Origin: Trichomonas tenax
Taxonomy: Eukaryota; Parabasalia; Trichomonadida; Trichomonadidae
Direction of reading: 5' to 3'
Length of the DNA: 36,599 nucleotides
Assembly (NCBI GenBank): GCA_023091735.1
Contig: JALKBU010000497.1
Span: 1 to 36,599 of the forward strand
Made by a program: the position numbers and the translations under genes. The notes under the pieces are model-generated. The model was not told the DNA's origin and did no database searches. It saw only the letters and a list, made by a program, of their open reading frames with translations. Below are positions 1 to 9,942 of this stretch, in pieces (the stretch's first letter is position 1; each line of letters opens with the position of its first letter).

Positions 1-1
1 G

Positions 2-499
2 GATGATGCATGTGTCGAGATCAATAACAAGAGATATTTCTTCACACACGACATCACAAAAGCTCTGCTCGACCCTTTGAGAAAGGAATCGTTCAAGAGT
101 CTCACAAGTCTCGAGCTCCACGGGCACTCATTTATCAACGCTGAAGATAACAAGAACAGCAATTCCTGGATCGGCAATTATAAAAGCAAGCTAGCTGATG
201 GAATTACGAAGTTTGCTATCGCAGCAAGATGCAATGAATATGCCACAGGTTTAATGCAATCGAAGAAAGATAACATTGAAAGGAGCTGTCCAGCATGCGG
301 CGCAATCAATCAAGATACGCTTGCACATCGCTTGAATGGCTGCAAAGGCAACAGAAAGCAACAAATCAACAGCCATGATATGGTAGTTAAAGAAGTTGTC
401 AATGTATTCAGCAAAATTTTATTAGAATCTCAGTTAGCTTTCATGCATATGAAAGTTATAGCATATAAAAATTATAATGTCTTTATGAATATAAATTAA
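2..499 (+). pseudogene. 3' fragment of a non-LTR retrotransposon reverse transcriptase (partial at window edge)
   Basis: The frame is open from base 2, so the 5' part lies outside the window; the first in-window ATG-like start is not the real start. The protein contains a zinc-knuckle-like motif C-x2-C-x9-H-x4-C (nt 287-343, reading CPACGAINQDTLAHRLNGC), preceded by a conserved Trp and basic helical region. This CCHC arrangement is typical of the region behind the reverse transcriptase domain in R2/CRE-like non-LTR elements and of zf-RVT domains. A further basic/His segment (NSHDMVVKEVV) resembles what follows the knuckle in those elements. The frame stops only about 50 codons after the knuckle, so the endonuclease normally found there is missing, and the DNA after the stop turns AT-rich and non-coding. 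I infer a truncated, inactive copy. The clade assignment is tentative because the reverse transcriptase core is not in view. Confidence 0.6.
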
Positions 500-526
500 C
501 AATTTGATAATTAACAAACGAATCTT

Positions 527-1204
527 TTAAATAACAAAGAACAAAAGAACAATGAAAACAATTGATAATATAAAAACAAGACATGTTGGAGTTTTACCTT
601 CCGCCTCCATTAAAGCATTAATTTGATTTGTAACTCTTTTCATAGCATCACTAGCGTTGGTAACGTCATCATCAAGTGCCTGAATAATATGTTCTTGATC
701 AGCAAGTTCTGCGTTAATAGCTCTTCCAAGAAGCAGACCAGCAGTAACATTATCCGCAATTGCATCTATCTGCTCGGAATGTTCTTGGTATAACTGTGAT
801 TGTTGGTCGCCACGGCGTTCATTATCATCAATTGTTGGAAATCCTTGAGTATTTGGAAGATATTGAGAAAATTGATGTGAATTTTGTTTCTTGAGCATAT
901 CATCATAATCTTTTAGTTTCTTTCCCATATTATTAAGGAAATTAAATCTGTTGTTGAGTTCTGTATTAGATAAATCGAAATTTCCTGGATTATTCGTGAC
1001 CTGATTCATAGCTGCTTTCATATCTGTATAGTTTATTTTCAATTTCTGAATATTGTTCGAAATTTGAACGCCAAGATTGTGGAAAATATCGACATTTATA
1101 CCCCTTGTGTCTCTAATCATATCATCGCGTGTTTCTAGCAAATTCTGGATTTTGTCCATATCTGTTAACGCATCTTGTTGCGCGAGAATAAATGGATCAA
1201 TCAT
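527..1204 (-). CDS. Qc-type SNARE (syntaxin-6/8-like), tail-anchored
   Basis: The 225-residue protein has the layout of a Qc-SNARE: an N-terminal helical region (about 1-110), a Gln/Asn-rich linker, a SNARE motif at about 139-198 and a C-terminal hydrophobic anchor (about 208-225) with almost no lumenal tail. Within the SNARE motif the segment RAINAELADQEHII aligns with the zero-layer region of syntaxin 6, placing the ionic-layer glutamine at Q170. Such proteins drive fusion of endosomal or Golgi vesicles in a complex with Qa, Qb and R SNAREs; the exact compartment is inference. The ATG at 1204 is the first in frame. I saw no clear initiator immediately upstream. The gene runs toward the retroelement remnant, with about 27 bases between the two 3' ends. 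Confidence 0.85.
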   Translation of the reverse strand: MIDPFILAQQDALTDMDKIQNLLETRDDMIRDTRGINVDIFHNLGVQISNNIQKLKINYTDMKAAMNQVTNNPGNFDLSNTELNNRFNFLNNMGKKLKDYDDMLKKQNSHQFSQYLPNTQGFPTIDDNERRGDQQSQLYQEHSEQIDAIADNVTAGLLLGRAINAELADQEHIIQALDDDVTNASDAMKRVTNQINALMEAEGKTPTCLVFILSIVFIVLLFFVI

Positions 1205-1368
1205 TTTGAATTTTTAAAATTTACAATAATCGTTCCGTTAATAATATAACCTTAATCTAATGTCTCTTTCTATGAACCCGAGAACAAAAGTACATAATGT
1301 ACATCAAGAGAACATCATAATAAACATAGTTTTATATAAACAAAGACAAAAAATTAATAAATATTGAA

Positions 1369-2271
1369 TCAGAACACACTTAAAAGAGCAGCAAGTGGGA
1401 TATGTCCATTATTCAGCTCTATGTACATCTGTTCAGCTACCTTATGGCGACAAATTGGACATGTTGGATTACTCATCAGCCATTTATACGCACACTCGTA
1501 GCAAAAGATATGACCACATGGAAGAATGATCGGTTCATATGGTGTTTTGATGCAAATGATACAATCATCAACGACACGTTCGGGTGGAGCATTTACGAAA
1601 GCAACTGATGAATTAACATTATATTTTCTAATGGAAAAGACGAAATCCCAAAGGAGCCAAAGCAAAAGAACACACTTCATAACAATGAACATATAACACG
1701 ATGTTGTCTTTGTTGAACCAATGAATGTGACTAAACGAGGCATTGGCCAAATTCCTGCAAAGTAACAAAGCCAGCGATAGCTACAGAAGACATTCCTAAT
1801 TAATATAAAAACTCTAATAAAAACGCCAAAGAAGCCGCGACGAATGTATTTGAAGTTAACTAGCTTCGTTCCAATGAGGAAACACTTCAATGAAGTAGAT
1901 AATGAAAATATCGATAAGCTTGAAACTAATGAGGCAAGGAAAGTAAGGTAAATGCTGTCTTCCTTGATCTGATGGAAGTAAGATATAGCGAAGCCAATCA
2001 TTGAAAAAACAAAAATTAAAATTCCCCACGGAATCAAGAAATATGGCGTCTCGAAGTAAAACGAGCTGCTGGTTGTCATCTTGTCCATGACTACTTGCAA
2101 CTTGTCTTCTATTAATTTGTATAACAAGAACAAGAAAGCTGCGAATGAAGATAAAACTATGTCTTGCTCTATTACTTTAATAACAACGATGAAAAACAAG
2201 ACACCACCCATCAAACTGATGTTCTTATTGAAAGTCCCGCCAAGGATGAATCTCTGATGAGAACTTCGCAT
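1369..2271 (-). CDS. Multi-pass membrane RING-finger protein, probable E3 ubiquitin ligase
   Basis: This is a 300-residue protein with several hydrophobic segments (about 19-50, 75-98, 107-128, 142-160 and 190-212) followed by a C-terminal RING. The RING is C3HC4: C237-x2-C240, C252-x-H254-x2-C257-x2-C260 and C271-x2-C274, with the usual Leu-Pro-Cys-Gly-His core (LPCGHIFCYEC). Proline after the last cysteine pair is replaced by CPICRHKV, which is standard. The arrangement of membrane spans followed by one cytosolic RING resembles RNFT1/RNFT2-type ligases that act in ER-associated degradation, but the membrane part is too divergent to name an orthologue. It would transfer ubiquitin from an E2 to membrane substrates. 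The small plus-strand ORF over its 3' end is a shadow. Confidence 0.85.
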   Translation of the reverse strand: MRSSHQRFILGGTFNKNISLMGGVLFFIVVIKVIEQDIVLSSFAAFLFLLYKLIEDKLQVVMDKMTTSSSFYFETPYFLIPWGILIFVFSMIGFAISYFHQIKEDSIYLTFLASLVSSLSIFSLSTSLKCFLIGTKLVNFKYIRRGFFGVFIRVFILIRNVFCSYRWLCYFAGIWPMPRLVTFIGSTKTTSCYMFIVMKCVLLLWLLWDFVFSIRKYNVNSSVAFVNAPPERVVDDCIICIKTPYEPIILPCGHIFCYECAYKWLMSNPTCPICRHKVAEQMYIELNNGHIPLAALLSVF

Positions 2272-3021
2272 AAAATCTTCAAAAAAATAAAAAAATCAAA
2301 GGCTATGCTAAATGATGAGCGTGTGAAAATATGACTTTTGGAGTCTACAAAAGCTGGAAATCTAGGACATTTGAAAAAAACTCAGTTATTCAATAAGAAT
2401 GGGGGTTATTTCTTAAAAAGGGGGAGCTTATCCCCGTATACAATAATGAACAATAAAAATATCTGCTTTTTGTTCGTTATCTTTCGAGATTTGAATTGAT
2501 GTTAAGCTATACTATCTAACCACAATTACGTATGTTCAATTCACAAATTATACACTTTATTTCAAATCTTGATATTTAGAGCGTTATATATATTCACCAT
2601 CATTACTTGAGTTATGCTATCAAAATGTGATGCTTATCCATTGTTTCTCGCTTATTTTTTCGGCGATTGAATTCGATATCAATGTATAAAAACATATTTA
2701 AAGCTCAGAAAAGATGTGCTCTCTGTTGAAGCATATAGATAATTATTTGGTAATGTTAAAAATGCTGAGAAACCATTCTAAAAAGAGGCAATTTGTAATT
2801 TTTTGGAAATATACTTGGATAACTCGAAAATTATGATGAAATTAGTTAATATATAGGATGCTTATCCTAAATCCGTCGTATTGAAAGATTACAAAAAATT
2901 AAATAGTACGATTATTTTTAGTTCAAAAATAATCGTCATGATCAAACATATGATTAACATCATTTAGAAATCAAAATTAAAAATTCAAAAAATTTGAAAG
3001 AGGAAAAACGATAACAAAAAA
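2272..3021. other. Divergent intergenic region between the RING and hydrolase genes
   Basis: About 750 AT-rich bases between two divergently transcribed genes. No gene is supported. It contains a perfect 12-bp hairpin (2908-2936, listed separately), a small GC hairpin near 2420-2437 (ggggagcttatcccc) and the short sequence gatgcttatcc twice (near 2629 and 2859). A TCATTTAG initiator-like sequence on the minus strand at 2308-2315 lies 42 bases before the RING gene start, longer than usual for this lineage. Confidence 0.6.
2908..2936. repeat. Perfect 12-bp inverted repeat (hairpin)
   Basis: The arms acgattattttt (2908-2919) and aaaaataatcgt (2925-2936) are perfect reverse complements around a 5-base loop (agttc). 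It lies about 85 bases upstream of the hydrolase ATG. It could be a regulatory site, the footprint of an excised element, or chance in AT-rich DNA. Confidence 0.75.
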
Positions 3022-3942
3022 ATGAACAATGAAAAACACGATTATACCTTCGATTATGATGGTGAAAACTTCACTACGATGCTCAATGGTATAGAGCTCG
3101 TCGGCTGTCAATGGATTCCAAAAGATGGACTCGTTAGGTATGTTATTATATTCTTTCACGGTTTAGGCGCCTTCGTAACAATAAACAGATCATTCTGGCC
3201 TAAAATCATACAGGATGGCGGCGCTATTTATGGCACCGATCACTTAGGTCACGGAAGGTCGCCTGGAGACAGAGGAAATAATACTCTCGAGATGCTGCAT
3301 GAAGAAATCTCGCTATTGCTGAAGCGAGCGAGACTGCTGTTCCCTGATTTACCTGTTTTTGTATACGGCCATTCTATGGGCGGAGTTGCTATTTTATCTT
3401 ACGTTCTAACGCATCCTGTTGAATCGAATTGGATTGATGGAATCATTGTCGAAGCTCCTTGGATTGCAACACATGAGAAGCTCGCTAACTCAATTCCTCA
3501 TAAAATTTTAGGAAAATTCGGGCGATATATCTTTCCTTGGCTCGTGATCGATACAGGAAATGATTTCGACACGTCAACATATCCAAAGACTTTCATTCGT
3601 GAATATTTAGACTCAAATCTTCCCCATGATTATATTACTCCTCGATTATTCGCATCTGCCAACGAAATGCAGGAAATATGCAGAGAGAACTACAAGAAAT
3701 GGCCATTAAGACTTCCTATTCTATTCATGCAAGGTGGACGAGATTCATCTGTTGGAAAACTCGTTAACTACGAGTGGATTGACGCTCTGCGTGACCAAAT
3801 GGGAGGAAGAGTGAAGATCATTTATTGCGAAGATGCTGAGCATTGTATGCTTAGAAAGGAAGAAGGCCCAATGATTATTGATCAGATTATTGACTTCACA
3901 AACTATACCATTTCATCACCAACGGACTCAATTGTAGTATAA
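3022..3942 (+). CDS. Alpha/beta hydrolase, monoacylglycerol-lipase-like (S33/Hydrolase_4 family)
   Basis: The 306-residue length fits the monoglyceride lipase/lysophospholipase group. The oxyanion strand HGLGA is at 46-50, the characteristic DHLGHGRSPGDRG segment at 73-85, the nucleophile elbow GHSMGG at 116-121 with Ser118, the acid Asp241 in QGGRDSSVG, and the catalytic His274 in DAEHCM. All three triad residues are present, so an active serine hydrolase is expected, probably releasing fatty acids from monoacylglycerols or lysolipids. The Gly-x-Ser-x-Gly context with Met is typical of MGL-like enzymes. There is no signal peptide or membrane segment, so it is probably cytosolic or membrane-peripheral. 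The ATG at 3022 opens the conserved N-terminus; an A-rich leader precedes it and no perfect initiator is seen. Confidence 0.93.
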   Translation: MNNEKHDYTFDYDGENFTTMLNGIELVGCQWIPKDGLVRYVIIFFHGLGAFVTINRSFWPKIIQDGGAIYGTDHLGHGRSPGDRGNNTLEMLHEEISLLLKRARLLFPDLPVFVYGHSMGGVAILSYVLTHPVESNWIDGIIVEAPWIATHEKLANSIPHKILGKFGRYIFPWLVIDTGNDFDTSTYPKTFIREYLDSNLPHDYITPRLFASANEMQEICRENYKKWPLRLPILFMQGGRDSSVGKLVNYEWIDALRDQMGGRVKIIYCEDAEHCMLRKEEGPMIIDQIIDFTNYTISSPTDSIVV

Positions 3943-4286
3943 GATTATATCTTTGACTTAATCTTTGAAATGATATCAGAAAGAACTAAAATTCAGTTGT
4001 TATGTTTCAATTCAATCATACCATCTATAGTTCAAAGTCTAATTTTTTGAAAAAAATTATATAATGTTGAAATGAGACAAAAACTATTTAGATATGGGAT
4101 ATGCATGATGAATGTATTATACTATGGAAGAGTTTTGGATACTATTGATTTTATATTTTGATTTTGTTGGGAAAAGTGGCAATTTAATGATGAATTTGTT
4201 TAAAACATTTATTTTTATGCTTAAACTTGAAAAATAAGAAAAATAAGTTGGAAAAATAAATTAAAAAAAATAAACTTGTTTTTATA
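3943..4286. other. Intergenic, AT-rich, no gene
   Basis: About 340 bases between two plus-strand genes. The last 80 bases are A-rich (runs of aaaataa) and form the leader of the coiled-coil gene. No initiator, hairpin or RNA gene was recognised. Confidence 0.6.
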
Positions 4287-5729
4287 ATGTCTTCCTTTTC
4301 TCCTGATTTTAGAGCGATGGGACAGAATATTTCGAAGTTTATAAACGATCCCAACTTTTACGACTGCAGAACGCCGGTCGAAATTTGTAAAATATTGGGA
4401 TATGCAAAATTATCGCCTGAAGAGTTTAATACAATATTTTTAAACCTCAAATTCAAATACAGAGATCAGGGCAATATCATCATGATGCTTCAACAAGCTA
4501 ATGTTGAAGTTGAAATGAAACCAGAGCAAATTCAACTTGTTTTGCACACAATATCGAAGATGATTGATATCCCAGTACTCAAGGCAGCTTCTGACTGCAT
4601 AACAGTAATACCAAAAGAAATTCAAAAAAAATCGAGTGATAAACAAGCACCAAAATCGAATTCAGTGTCAGAAAAGGTTCTTGATGAGCTAAATAAGACT
4701 ATCAATCAACTTAAAGGGATTATTGCTCAAAAAGATGCAGAAATTAAATCTCTTCAAGATAAAAACGCTTCTTCAAAGACAAAAGACGAAGAATTACTTG
4801 AAATGAAGGATTCTGTTGCTAAATCAAACACTGCAATCAATGATCTTCAGGAACAAATCAAAAAGAAAGACAGCGAAATTCAAACAGTAAAACATCGTGT
4901 TTCTCGAAGAGATCGTGAAAATAAGAGACTCACAGAAGCACTTGCTCAGCTGCGAAACACTGCAAATCAGTCACAGCATGATAAAGATGAGCTTCAGGAG
5001 CAACTCGCAATAAAGGATCGTGAAATACAGCAATTGCATGAAACAATAAATCAAACGAATCAAGAAATGCAACTTTTGCGTGAAAGAACATCAGGAGTTG
5101 AAGGCCAACTCAAGATCTTAGATTCCAGCTCAGCAAAAAAGGAAAAAGAGATTAAAACGCTTAGAGACACATTAAAAGCAAGAGATGATCAAATAATGAA
5201 ATTAAATGCAACAATTAAAGAATTGGACAGCGATGTGCAAAACTTGAGAAATGAAATTCAGGAGAAAGATATTGAAATTGACACATTAAGTGTCATTGAC
5301 GATGACGAATCCATCAGACAGGAACTTGCGGACAAAGAAATAGCACTGCAGATTATGTCGAACGAATTCGAGCAACAAAATGCAATGCTTAAACAGAAGA
5401 TTCATCAATATAGAAAGATTGCATATGCATATAAGAAGAAAGTCACTGAGCTTCAAGCCAAGCTCATTGAGCAGCAGAATGCTCCAGCAAATGATGAGCT
5501 CAAAGCAGAAAACAAGAAATACAAAGATAAATGCAGTGCTCTGAGAAAACTTGTTGTTAAACTCCAAAAAGAGATCAATAAATATGTTCCGGCACCTCCA
5601 TTACCTTCAGTGACACTCATTCAAGAACACAAACCTGGTGAAAGAATTGATATAGATATGTCTGATGAGCCAAAAACAATTGATCCATCGGAAGCAATTA
5701 AAAGACGCAGAATCAAGAGAGTTAAATAG
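4287..5729 (+). CDS. Coiled-coil protein with trichomonad N-terminal module and basic tail
   Basis: The 480-residue protein begins with a globular helical module (about 1-105) whose core (FINDPNFYD ... EICKILGYAKLSPEEFNTIF) resembles the first 110 residues of the ankyrin protein at 10123-12144. A long coiled coil follows from about 130 to 430, with heptads rich in Lys, Glu, Gln and Leu and frequent 'DxEIxxL' steps. The C-terminus has a proline patch (APPLPSV) and ends in KRRRIKRVK, a strongly basic tail that could be a nuclear localisation signal. Unlike its relative it has no ankyrin repeats. Function is unknown; a scaffold or cytoskeleton-associated role is only a guess. The start at 4287 is the first ATG and matches the other gene's module start. 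Confidence 0.85.
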   Translation: MSSFSPDFRAMGQNISKFINDPNFYDCRTPVEICKILGYAKLSPEEFNTIFLNLKFKYRDQGNIIMMLQQANVEVEMKPEQIQLVLHTISKMIDIPVLKAASDCITVIPKEIQKKSSDKQAPKSNSVSEKVLDELNKTINQLKGIIAQKDAEIKSLQDKNASSKTKDEELLEMKDSVAKSNTAINDLQEQIKKKDSEIQTVKHRVSRRDRENKRLTEALAQLRNTANQSQHDKDELQEQLAIKDREIQQLHETINQTNQEMQLLRERTSGVEGQLKILDSSSAKKEKEIKTLRDTLKARDDQIMKLNATIKELDSDVQNLRNEIQEKDIEIDTLSVIDDDESIRQELADKEIALQIMSNEFEQQNAMLKQKIHQYRKIAYAYKKKVTELQAKLIEQQNAPANDELKAENKKYKDKCSALRKLVVKLQKEINKYVPAPPLPSVTLIQEHKPGERIDIDMSDEPKTIDPSEAIKRRRIKRVK

Positions 5730-5835
5730 GAAGATTTACCAAAGCCAGAGCTTTATTAAATAAAAAATAGAAGTTTAATAGCTATATAAATATACATTAG
5801 CGAGTTTAATATACATTAATAATATAGAATATTTT

Positions 5836-7533
5836 TCAATCAATCTTCAAGTTCTTGTAAATTGCTCTAACAAAAATCGCAGCTGATGAAAAGCCAACAA
5901 AACCGCACATTAGGCCTATAGCAAGGGATAAGAAAACAGAATAAGAAAGGAAGAATAATATCTGAATGACTCCATTCATCATTGTCTTCTTCATCATATA
6001 ATATACGCAATATGCAAATGAATAAATGCCAATGGAGAATGGTGCAAAGAATGATGGCCACTGCCATTCATAGTTTTCATTTGTAAGCCTTAAGTATGTG
6101 ACAACAATGGAGCAGCAGCTAACGACGATGAAAAGAAGGATAACAACAATAAACAAAAAGCCCCAAGCGTATGTGAAATTATATTGTAAGAAAGCAGTGA
6201 GAACATACTGAAGTTCAAAGAAAATTGACATTGAACCGATGAATCCTATGACAACCATTAGGATTGGAAGGCTCATATAGAAAGGCTGCGGTGGGATTTT
6301 TCTTCTGATTAAGGAAACTTGTGTTGGTGCTTTTCCAATAATGAACCAGTGACGACCAACGATACCTCCACCTATTGTTAGTGGAAGAACCAAGAAAATA
6401 ACATTCACGATAATAATTAATAATGATCTAACGCGATAATGTTGTGTTGAACCATATGTTGCAGCAATAATAGAAAGAATAACTTCATTGACACCGAAAA
6501 TAGTCGGAAAGATAAATGCTGATGTCATCAAATGATTAATCCAATGAGTTCCGCCCCATCTTTTGTATAAGCCAGCGCTAAAGTATCCACTGACGAATCC
6601 AGATATAGCGTAGCTAACAAAGAGCAGATTAATCTTTGCTGATTTTCCAATATAATTTCCAATCACAAAATTATAAAGTGTAAAGAGGCATCCTGTCATG
6701 AAAATATGAGCTCCCAGACCGAAGAGACCTGAAAGGAGCTCTCCATACTGCGGTTTTCTAAACACATCAGCGTGAATCATCTTCCAACCTCTTTCTATGT
6801 GGAAATCGATATCAAAAGTGTTCATCATGGCGTTCTTCTCGTACTTGGAGATGTCCTTCCCCAGGGCACGCAACAAGAGACAAACAGTGATGAAAACTAA
6901 AATTATAACGATAACAATTATATTAAATAACGAAGCATAATGGACACTGTTTCCGACATAATTACGTATATATTTATCATAGCGCTCGCGTTTGCCTGTC
7001 GATGTTTCGTACCAAGAGACTGAATAAGTAAAAACGACAGTTCTATCGTGTGAGATGTTAACTGGGGCTCCTGGTGTTACGTCTGCCTCTGTGACGCGTT
7101 TTCCGTTATAGCCGATGCTGAAATGTAATTTGGTGAAGAGATGCGTCGAATTATCCTTTGTAATTGTTCCAATTTGGCCCCAAACTGGAAGCTTTTCGAC
7201 CATGATTTGGAATATGTAATGATTTCTTATCGCGTGGTCGAATTTCTCAAAGTCTGAGTCAGAAAGTTCTTTTTTGCACTGCTTTTCGTCAAAGAGATCA
7301 TTTCTGAAGTGTATTGTCACTGCAGTTTTCACGAATTTATTTCCGAGAAACGCATCGCCGAGACTCGAAGAGATTGGCTTCGAACTTGAATTCGATTTGC
7401 AGAAAGGAAGAGAATAGTATTCGTACGACTCAAACGGATTGTAGTACGGGGTGAGTTTGTTACCGTATACGCGAATCTCGTCGTTTATTTGGTACTGCTT
7501 GCTTAAAGAAAGAGAAAAAAGAAACGAAAACAT
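5836..7533 (-). CDS. Transmembrane 9 superfamily protein (nonaspanin, EMP70/TM9SF)
   Basis: The 565-residue protein has a short hydrophobic leader, a lumenal domain (about 12-198) starting with the family motif of two tyrosines followed by LPFC (40-45), one membrane span at about 200-222, a conserved cytosolic segment (GWKMIHADVFRKPQYGE) and about eight more spans. The GG-x-HW-x2-N segment of the family is present (WGGTHWINHLM). The C-terminus, NLKID, matches the K-x-D COPI-binding signal that keeps nonaspanins in the Golgi. Family members act in Golgi/endosome sorting of proteins with glycine-rich membrane spans, in adhesion and in phagocytosis. The first ATG at 7533 gives a plausible signal peptide. 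Length is slightly short for the family but no domain appears missing. Confidence 0.94.
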   Translation of the reverse strand: MFSFLFSLSLSKQYQINDEIRVYGNKLTPYYNPFESYEYYSLPFCKSNSSSKPISSSLGDAFLGNKFVKTAVTIHFRNDLFDEKQCKKELSDSDFEKFDHAIRNHYIFQIMVEKLPVWGQIGTITKDNSTHLFTKLHFSIGYNGKRVTEADVTPGAPVNISHDRTVVFTYSVSWYETSTGKRERYDKYIRNYVGNSVHYASLFNIIVIVIILVFITVCLLLRALGKDISKYEKNAMMNTFDIDFHIERGWKMIHADVFRKPQYGELLSGLFGLGAHIFMTGCLFTLYNFVIGNYIGKSAKINLLFVSYAISGFVSGYFSAGLYKRWGGTHWINHLMTSAFIFPTIFGVNEVILSIIAATYGSTQHYRVRSLLIIIVNVIFLVLPLTIGGGIVGRHWFIIGKAPTQVSLIRRKIPPQPFYMSLPILMVVIGFIGSMSIFFELQYVLTAFLQYNFTYAWGFLFIVVILLFIVVSCCSIVVTYLRLTNENYEWQWPSFFAPFSIGIYSFAYCVYYMMKKTMMNGVIQILFFLSYSVFLSLAIGLMCGFVGFSSAAIFVRAIYKNLKID

Positions 7534-7612
7534 TTTTCTGACAAACTGACCGTTTATTTTGACATAATAATTTACAAGTCAACATATATTTTCTTAAATT
7601 TAAGGGCGTTTT

Positions 7613-7689
7613 TAGACCCTGCCAGAAAGTGTCCGGACGGTTATTTTACATCAATATTGAATTGAAAATGATCGTTCTGGCAAGGTCTA
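7613..7689. repeat. Inverted repeat, 14 of 15 bp, 47-base spacer
   Basis: Arms tagaccctgccagaa (7613-7627) and ttctggcaaggtcta (7675-7689) pair with one mismatch. The arms are GC-richer than their surroundings, and the spacer contains the palindrome gtccggac. It lies about 80 bases upstream of the TM9 gene start (minus strand). It may be the termini of a small non-autonomous element or a regulatory hairpin. Confidence 0.7.
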
Positions 7690-9768
7690 AGGTAGGGGGA
7701 TGCCGACGATTATTTTTAAACATAAGTTCATTGTAACTTGCTACACCATCATTTTCTGCGGTAGTTCACCTAACATAAAATGATGGGCAGTAACTTTACA
7801 GTCAGCCTGCATACACTGCATGTAACAGTTTCACACATCACATTCCACGAATAAGATATCTTCGAAAAAAAATAGTTTGAGCACAAAATTCAATCTAAAC
7901 CATAATGCACGCATTATCGAATACCAAATACACAAGTAAATACGAAACAATGTTCGAATAAGAATATTTCGAAATTTCGAAAACCTGCATTTACACAGTA
8001 TGAGTACAATGTTATTCATTACTGGCTTGTGTTTAGCCAGGGTGAGACATTTGTTCAATATCATACTCGATATTCAATATCAAAAATTGATAAACGTACA
8101 CTCTTTTTGGCCCTAAAGTTCAGTTCTCTATCTTATGCGGCACGCATGTGTATGCCATCGAAAAATAATATACTTTTCTGCAGTTATTTCTCATATTTCA
8201 TATGCTGCAAGATCTGAAGTTTGTCTATAAGCAATTTTAATCATTTTACATGCATTTCTTAGTTATGCCTTACCTTGTTTTTGTCTCTTCTGTATAAATA
8301 AAGCATTACTATCGATAATTTTTTATATCAATTATTTTCAATATTCACAAATACAGTTGTAAATTCTATTGGCATACATGAGTGATTACTTCTGTCAATT
8401 TGTGGTGTATACAAGTCATAAAACTATAGACAATTATAAATGAATGAGTAAAACTTAATATATTCTTATTTTATTGGCATACATGGGTTATAATATGCTT
8501 ATATGTGTTGTGCAGCATGCAATTAATTGAGTGTAATATGTATATAAATATAAAAGTTGCATTATTCAAGAATGTATGTGAATAGTTTCATAAATCGATC
8601 ATGCATAAATTTATTATGAAATTTGTAATGTGTTTTGTGATAATATTGAACTTTATGAGAAAAAGAAATTTCAATTGCGCTGAATATTTGATAACAGGTG
8701 TGCGCATAGTAGGTATTATGGTTTAGTGATTGCATATATTAGTGTAATACTATAATATATTGTTTATTAGAAGTGTATTAATGAAAATAGAAATCAACTC
8801 TTTTCAAATTGAATATCCTCGTTTATTTAACAATGTGACTGGTGTTAGAATATGATTTTATGTAGGTTTTGTTATTGTAATGAGTCTTTTTTCAAAAATG
8901 AGTAGAATCAAAATGTGGTTAACGATTTTTATGTGTGATATTGTGTATGTTTCACTTCATAACTATTTTTCATGATAGTTCAATGACTGTATATAAATTT
9001 TGAGCCTAAATACTCTTTCTATCACTGTAAAATGTGCATTCTTTGTGATTGAAAAGTGACGGTAATGCGCATGTTAATCCTAATTTTTTCGCCGATTAAT
9101 TGGGATTTGACTAATACTTATATAACATAATATATCATCAAACATGTTCTCCACACTGTACTATGTTAAATGAATAGAATACTGTTGATTGGTTCTGTAC
9201 AACGTCAAAAACATGTCCTTAAGCAAACAAAAGAAATATAGACATTCTGTGTGTTTAAGATGTTATAGTGTTTCCACCGAGCATTCAAATAATAGGCAAT
9301 GCAATTTTGTGTATTTATATTGATATATAATACCAAATGCAAGCAAAACTCAATAAATCTTGATTATGTTTGGTATAGGTTATTTATTACTCATATATAT
9401 TCTTTCTGTGCAGCGCAATCCATCAGAAACGGTGTAAATAACAAAACTCCTTATGATAAATATTTTTGACAGTGTAAAGTAATTTTATCAAAATATCAAA
9501 AATGCAAAATTGTGTTTTCAGTATATGTTCATATTTTAATAGATGTTTCTGATTCAACTAACGAAGAATTAGTCATTTTTATCAAGTTTTTAAAAATGAT
9601 TATTTCCATATTAATGTTATAGATCATATGCTTATGTTGGATATAATCAATGTCACGAAAGAGCCATGGCATATGTATTTCATTTTGTCATGTAAAATTA
9701 GTTTGCTAATTAGAATGTGTATTTATAAAGTTCAATTTAGCTTGTTATAGCATCGGCAAATCTTATTA

Positions 9769-9852
9769 GAGAGTCTATTAAGCCTGCTAGAGTTCATTTC
9801 AAGCTAGTTAGAGTGCGTATCAAGCTTGCTATGGAGTCCATCAAGCTTAATA
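9769..9852 (+). repeat. Four degenerate 21-base tandem units
   Basis: Successive units start at 9769, 9790, 9811 and 9832 and share the pattern gag-t...at-caag-ct-...-ta (for example gagtgcgtatcaagcttgct at 9811). A weaker fifth unit may precede at about 9748. The period of exactly 21 bases (seven codons) suggests either a minisatellite or the remnant of a repeated coding segment, but no long open frame spans it. Confidence 0.7.
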
Positions 9853-9942
9853 GAACACTCTTTGTTATAATGGCAGACCTTACATATGTAAAAGTGACTC
9901 TTTATTATACCCTCCAATAGGAGCATATGCTTAATTCTGTTC

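Noticed and set aside
5286..5567. 93-codon minus-strand ORF inside the coiled-coil gene
   Set aside because: It is antisense to a clear coding region and its Leu/Phe/Cys-rich composition is the complement of Lys/Glu/Gln codons.
7831..8217. Two ORFs (77 codons minus, 62 codons plus) in the gene desert
   Set aside because: Composition follows base composition, they start at arbitrary codons, overlap, and have no initiator or conserved motif.
9242..9260. Minus-strand AAACACACAG resembling a trichomonad 3' splice site
   Set aside because: It lacks the ACTAAC branch part and there is no GTATGT 5' site within a plausible distance.
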